A stretch of DNA of 32,318 nucleotides from Fidelibacterota bacterium (GTDB lineage Bacteria > Fidelibacterota > Marinisomatia > Marinisomatales > TCS55): contig JASLML010000018.1 of the NCBI GenBank assembly GCA_030746535.1, forward strand, positions 1 through 32,318, in the 5' to 3' direction. The translations under genes and the position numbers were made by a program. Positions 29,176 to 32,318 of the stretch are shown in pieces. The notes beneath the pieces are model-generated. The model was not told the DNA's origin. It did no database searches and saw only the letters and a program-made list of their open reading frames with translations. Position 1 is the first letter of the stretch, and each line of letters begins with the position of its first letter.

Positions 29176-29247
29176 TGGGATGTGGTCTAACGGCAAGACA
29201 CCGGACTGTTAATCCGGATGATGGTGGTTCAAATCCACCCGTCCCAG
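29176..29247 (+). tRNA. tRNA-Asn (anticodon GTT)
   Basis: TGGGATG/CGTCCCA acceptor, anticodon region CCGGACTGTTAATCCGG, T-arm GGTGGTTCAAATCCACC, discriminator G; 3' CCA not encoded. Confidence 0.95.
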
Positions 29248-29251
29248 CGAT

Positions 29252-29322
29252 TGCCGGGTCGTCTAATGGCAGGACCGCGGCCTTTGGAGCCGTTAATCTT
29301 GGTTCGAATCCAAGCCCGGCAG
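29252..29322 (+). tRNA. tRNA-Gln (anticodon TTG)
   Basis: TGCCGGG/CCCGGCA acceptor, anticodon stem-loop GCGGC-CTTTGGA-GCCGT, T-arm CTTGGTTCGAATCCAAG, discriminator G; 3' CCA not encoded. Confidence 0.95.
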
Positions 29323-29336
29323 CTAGAAGAAAAATT

Positions 29337-30284
29337 ATGAGTGAAAGAAAATTAAAACTTTTTTCAGGACGCAGTAATCCAGCGCTTGCGCAGGGGATTG
29401 CTGATTATCTTGACATTCCGCTTGGCGAAGTTTCCATAAAGAATTTTGCAGATGGAGAACTTTGGATAAAGTTTGAAAAGAATATTCGCGGTGACGACGT
29501 TTTCATCATCCAGTCCACAAATGCTCCTGCACAAAATATCCTTGAGCTGACGCTTATGCTGGATGCTGCAATACGGGCATCTGCAAAGCGAGTTACAGCT
29601 GTTATCCCTTATTTCGGATACGGCCGTCAGGATAGGAAAGACCAGCCGCGGGTTCCAATTTCTTCACGTGTTATTGTTGATATGTTTACTTCCGCCGGTG
29701 CGGACAGGCTGATATCCATGGATCTTCATTCCACACAGATACAAGGATTTGCAACCATTCCGTTTGACCATTTGTATAGTAGGATGGTTCTGCTTGAAGA
29801 AATAAAAAATTTAGGACTCGACCCCGAAAACAGCGTTGTCCTTTCTCCCGATGTCGGCTCTGCTCTTATGAGTCAGGCGTATGCAAAACATATGGGAATG
29901 CACTTCGCTTTGATTGAAAAACGGAGATACGAACACAACCGCGCGGAAGTAACCCATTTAATCGGCGAATTAAATGACAGGCACGTGTTGATCATTGATG
30001 ATATGATTGACACGGCAGGCACAACAGTAAACGCAGCAAATGCGGCCAAGGAACACGGCGCAAAATCTGTTACCGCAATTGCAACGCATGCACTTTTATC
30101 AGGCCCTGCCGTTGACAGAATAAAAGATTCCGGCATAGCCAATTTGATTGTAACAGACACGGTCGAGATCCCAAAAGAAAAATTAATGAATCGAATGAAA
30201 GTAATTACAGTTTCTCAAATTTTTGGGCAGGCGATACAGCGCATTCACACAGGTGAATCGGTAAGCGCACTGTTTGAGTTTTAG
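29337..30284 (+). CDS. prs: Ribose-phosphate pyrophosphokinase
   Basis: True start ATG at 29337 (MSERKLKLFSGRSNPALAQGIADYLDIPLGEVSIKNFADGE). YFGYGRQDRKDQPRVPISSRVI, DMIDTAGTTVNAA. The longer ORF 28992..30284 reads through both tRNAs and is an artefact. Confidence 0.97.
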   Translation: MSERKLKLFSGRSNPALAQGIADYLDIPLGEVSIKNFADGELWIKFEKNIRGDDVFIIQSTNAPAQNILELTLMLDAAIRASAKRVTAVIPYFGYGRQDRKDQPRVPISSRVIVDMFTSAGADRLISMDLHSTQIQGFATIPFDHLYSRMVLLEEIKNLGLDPENSVVLSPDVGSALMSQAYAKHMGMHFALIEKRRYEHNRAEVTHLIGELNDRHVLIIDDMIDTAGTTVNAANAAKEHGAKSVTAIATHALLSGPAVDRIKDSGIANLIVTDTVEIPKEKLMNRMKVITVSQIFGQAIQRIHTGESVSALFEF

Positions 30285-30298
30285 TAAGGAGTGCAATA

Positions 30299-31033
30299 AT
30301 GGCAAACTACACGGAATTAACAATTGACACACGCGATGTGCTTGGCGGAGCAGCATCGAAATCACTTAGGTCAGAAGGCAAGATACCCGCAGTCTTTTAT
30401 TTTCACGGTGAGGAGAATCAAAATTTAGTTTTAGACAAAAGTATCTTTAACAAAGCGATTCACAGCGGAAGCCATATTTTTGAAGTGGAACTCAGCGGCC
30501 GCAAGCGGTACGTCATGGTAAAATCCGTGCAGTATCACCCGGTAACAGAGGAAATTATTCATGTCGACCTTCAAGGCGTGCGGATGACCGAGAAAATCGG
30601 AATTTCCATTCCAATTGTATTAGAAGGCGAAGCCGAAGGTGTTAAAGAAGGTGGCGTATTAATGCAGAATTTGACGACTTTGGATATCCAATGTCTTCCG
30701 ACAGATGTGCCTGAGAATGCAACCATCGACATCACCTCACTTAAAATCAACCACAATTTCACCGTAAGCGACATTTCACTCGGTGATGAAATTGAGGTTG
30801 TTACTGCCGAGGACACTACCGTGGTAACGATTCAGCCTCCGATCACCGAAGTCGAACCCGAACTTCCGGAAGAAGAACTCGAAGAAGGCGAAGAAGGCGA
30901 AGAGGGTGAAGAACTTGAAGAAGGCGAAGAACCGGCAGAAGGTGAAGAGGCGGCAGAAGGCGAAGAAAAAGCTGATGGCGACAATAAGAAAGAATCCTCA
31001 GATGATAAAAAGGGTGAAAAAGAGGGCTCATGA
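30299..31033 (+). CDS. rplY: 50S ribosomal protein L25/general stress protein Ctc with acidic C-terminal extension
   Basis: LTIDTRDVLGGAASKSLRSEGKIPAVFYFHGEE, VKSVQYHPVTEEIIHVDLQGV (L25 fold), beta domain EGGVLMQNLTTLDIQCLPTDVPENATIDITSL, then a Glu-rich tail. Confidence 0.94.
   Translation: MANYTELTIDTRDVLGGAASKSLRSEGKIPAVFYFHGEENQNLVLDKSIFNKAIHSGSHIFEVELSGRKRYVMVKSVQYHPVTEEIIHVDLQGVRMTEKIGISIPIVLEGEAEGVKEGGVLMQNLTTLDIQCLPTDVPENATIDITSLKINHNFTVSDISLGDEIEVVTAEDTTVVTIQPPITEVEPELPEEELEEGEEGEEGEELEEGEEPAEGEEAAEGEEKADGDNKKESSDDKKGEKEGS
30868..30970 (+). repeat. Low-complexity imperfect repeat encoding (E)EGEE units at the rplY 3' end
   Basis: Repeated GAAGAAGGCGAAGA-like units encode EEELEEGEEGEEGEELEEGEEPAEGEEAAEGEEK. 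Confidence 0.8.
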
Positions 31034-31581
31034 TCGCCTTTGTTGGCTTAGGTAACCCCGGAAGTGAATACGCAAACACAAAACATAATGCAGGCTTTTG
31101 GGTGGTGGATGAACTGTCCCGGCGCTGGTCCATCAGTTTCAATCCCGGGAAAGGTGATTATGTTTTTGCGGAAGGCGGCGATAGAAAGGCCTTGCTAATG
31201 AAACCGACTACAGGAATGAATATTAGCGGCCGCGCCGTCAAGCATTTCGTTAGCGAATTTGGCCTCTCACTTTCGGATTTACACATTGTTGTAGATGATG
31301 TGGACTTGCCACTGGGTAAGATTCGTGTTCGCCCAAAAGGCGGCGATGGATGCCATCGCGGGATGGAATCTGTGATTTACTGTTTGGGGAATACACAGTT
31401 CCCCAGGCTTCGTTTCGGTGTTGCAGCATCAGATCAGAAACGGCCGGCAGAAAAATATGTCTTAAAGGCATTCAGAAAAACAGATCAGCCTGAAGCTAAC
31501 GAAATGGTACAGATTTCCGCCGATGCAGCAGAGTCAATCATGCGAAACGGAATTACCAAAACGATGAATCAATTTAATTAA
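31030..31581 (+). CDS. pth: Peptidyl-tRNA hydrolase
   Basis: MIAFVGLGNPGSEYANTKHNAGFWVVDELS, LLMKPTTGMNISGRAV, DVDLPLGKIRVRPKGGDGCHRGMESVIYCLG. ATGA overlap with rplY. Confidence 0.97.
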   Translation: MIAFVGLGNPGSEYANTKHNAGFWVVDELSRRWSISFNPGKGDYVFAEGGDRKALLMKPTTGMNISGRAVKHFVSEFGLSLSDLHIVVDDVDLPLGKIRVRPKGGDGCHRGMESVIYCLGNTQFPRLRFGVAASDQKRPAEKYVLKAFRKTDQPEANEMVQISADAAESIMRNGITKTMNQFN

Positions 31582-31599
31582 ATAAGGAACTGACGAACT

Positions 31600-32318
31600 A
31601 TGAACGAAGTGACAATATATTTATGGATGGTGCTTAACGCCGGTGTGGTGGCGCTGCTGTATTCTTCCTGGAAGACAGGCTGGATCTCAAAACAGGATGA
31701 AGGCACTGACCGCATGAAAACAATAGGTGCAAATATCGCAGAAGGCGCGATGTCCTTTTTAAAAGCGGAATACAAAGTATTGGTTGTATTTGTTTTAGTT
31801 GTTGCTGCTCTTCTTGGGTTTGCGAATGCAGGAAAAGAAGGATCAAGCGAATTGATTGCTCTGTCCTTCGGAATAGGTGCTCTTACCTCAGGGCTTGCCG
31901 GATTCCTCGGAATGCGCGTTGCGACAAAAGCAAATAACAGGACAACTAATGCTGCAAGAACAGGCCTCGCTCCCGCGCTTAATGTCGCTTTTACAGGAGG
32001 GTCAGTAATGGGCCTGTCTGTTGTAGGATTAGGTGTGTTAGGCTTAGGCGGTTTATTCACATTTTATCAATTTCATTTTGATGCGGATTACCCGAGAATT
32101 TTAACAGTGATTTCAGGGTTTTCATTAGGCGCATCTTCCATTGCTCTGTTTGCCCGCGTTGGCGGCGGTATTTATACCAAGGCAGCCGATGTTGGTGCAG
32201 ATTTAGTTGGAAAGGTTGAAGCAGGAATCCCGGAAGATCATCCGCTAAACCCTGCAACGATTGCTGATAATGTCGGGGACAATGTTGGCGATGTAGCCGG
32301 AATGGGCGCCGATTTGTT
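31600..32318 (+). CDS. hppA: Membrane-bound ion-translocating pyrophosphatase, N-terminal part; truncated by window edge
   Basis: My translation from ATG at 31600 stays open to the window end. [52 protein letters not shown] is diagnostic of membrane PPases. Missing from the ORF track because no stop is reached. Confidence 0.95.
   Translation, partial: MNEVTIYLWMVLNAGVVALLYSSWKTGWISKQDEGTDRMKTIGANIAEGAMSFLKAEYKVLVVFVLVVAALLGFANAGKEGSSELIALSFGIGALTSGLAGFLGMRVATKANNRTTNAARTGLAPALNVAFTGGSVMGLSVVGLGVLGLGGLFTFYQFHFDADYPRILTVISGFSLGASSIALFARVGGGIYTKAADVGADLVGKVEAGIPEDHPLNPATIADNVGDNVGDVAGMGADL

Noticed and set aside
30843-31142. 99-aa Leu/Arg-rich minus-strand ORF
   Set aside because: Antisense of the Glu-rich rplY repeat, so the leucine richness is a composition artefact (GAA/GAG read as TTC/CTC and frameshifted CTT).
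31578-32060. 160-aa minus-strand ORF
   Set aside because: Fully antisense to hppA, whose plus-strand frame is diagnostic; a shadow ORF.
1-32318. CRISPR array, toxin-antitoxin pair, restriction-modification, phage defence or transposon
   Set aside because: No regularly spaced direct repeats, transposase/integrase, methylase or small paired toxin/antitoxin ORFs were seen on either strand.

Overview
This 32.3 kb bacterial window is densely coded and mostly housekeeping. I found no CRISPR array, transposase, integrase, phage gene or rRNA. Left part: a truncated S41/CtpA-type protease (-) and a putative outer-membrane protein (-) lie divergent to two large, translationally coupled, paralogous secreted proteins (695 and 1229 aa). 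Both carry FG-GAP/VCBS-like Asp-rich loops and Ig/cadherin-like (He_PIG-like) modules. Next is a minus-strand cluster read as Gfo/Idh oxidoreductase, ICMT-like methyltransferase, lpxB, DUF374 acyltransferase, lpxK. Middle: two membrane proteins of unknown function (one with an extreme Glu/Tyr tail), ychF, divergent fabA and a FabI-like SDR, PAP2 phosphatase, TPR lipoprotein, MFS and EamA transporters, and YqgE/AlgH. Right part: a roughly 12.5 kb co-directional plus-strand block: uvrA, an atypical transketolase-like protein, ruvB, queA, ispD, ispF, ispE, tRNA-Asn, tRNA-Gln, prs, rplY/ctc with a long acidic tail, pth, and hppA (truncated). Gene content suggests a Gram-negative of FCB/Marinimicrobia-like affinity, which is an inference only. 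The least explained elements are the FG-GAP/Ig-like pair, including a ~115 aa insert inside one repeat, the non-canonical transketolase coupled to uvrA, and the acidic-tailed membrane protein. No convincing wholly new multi-gene system is visible.
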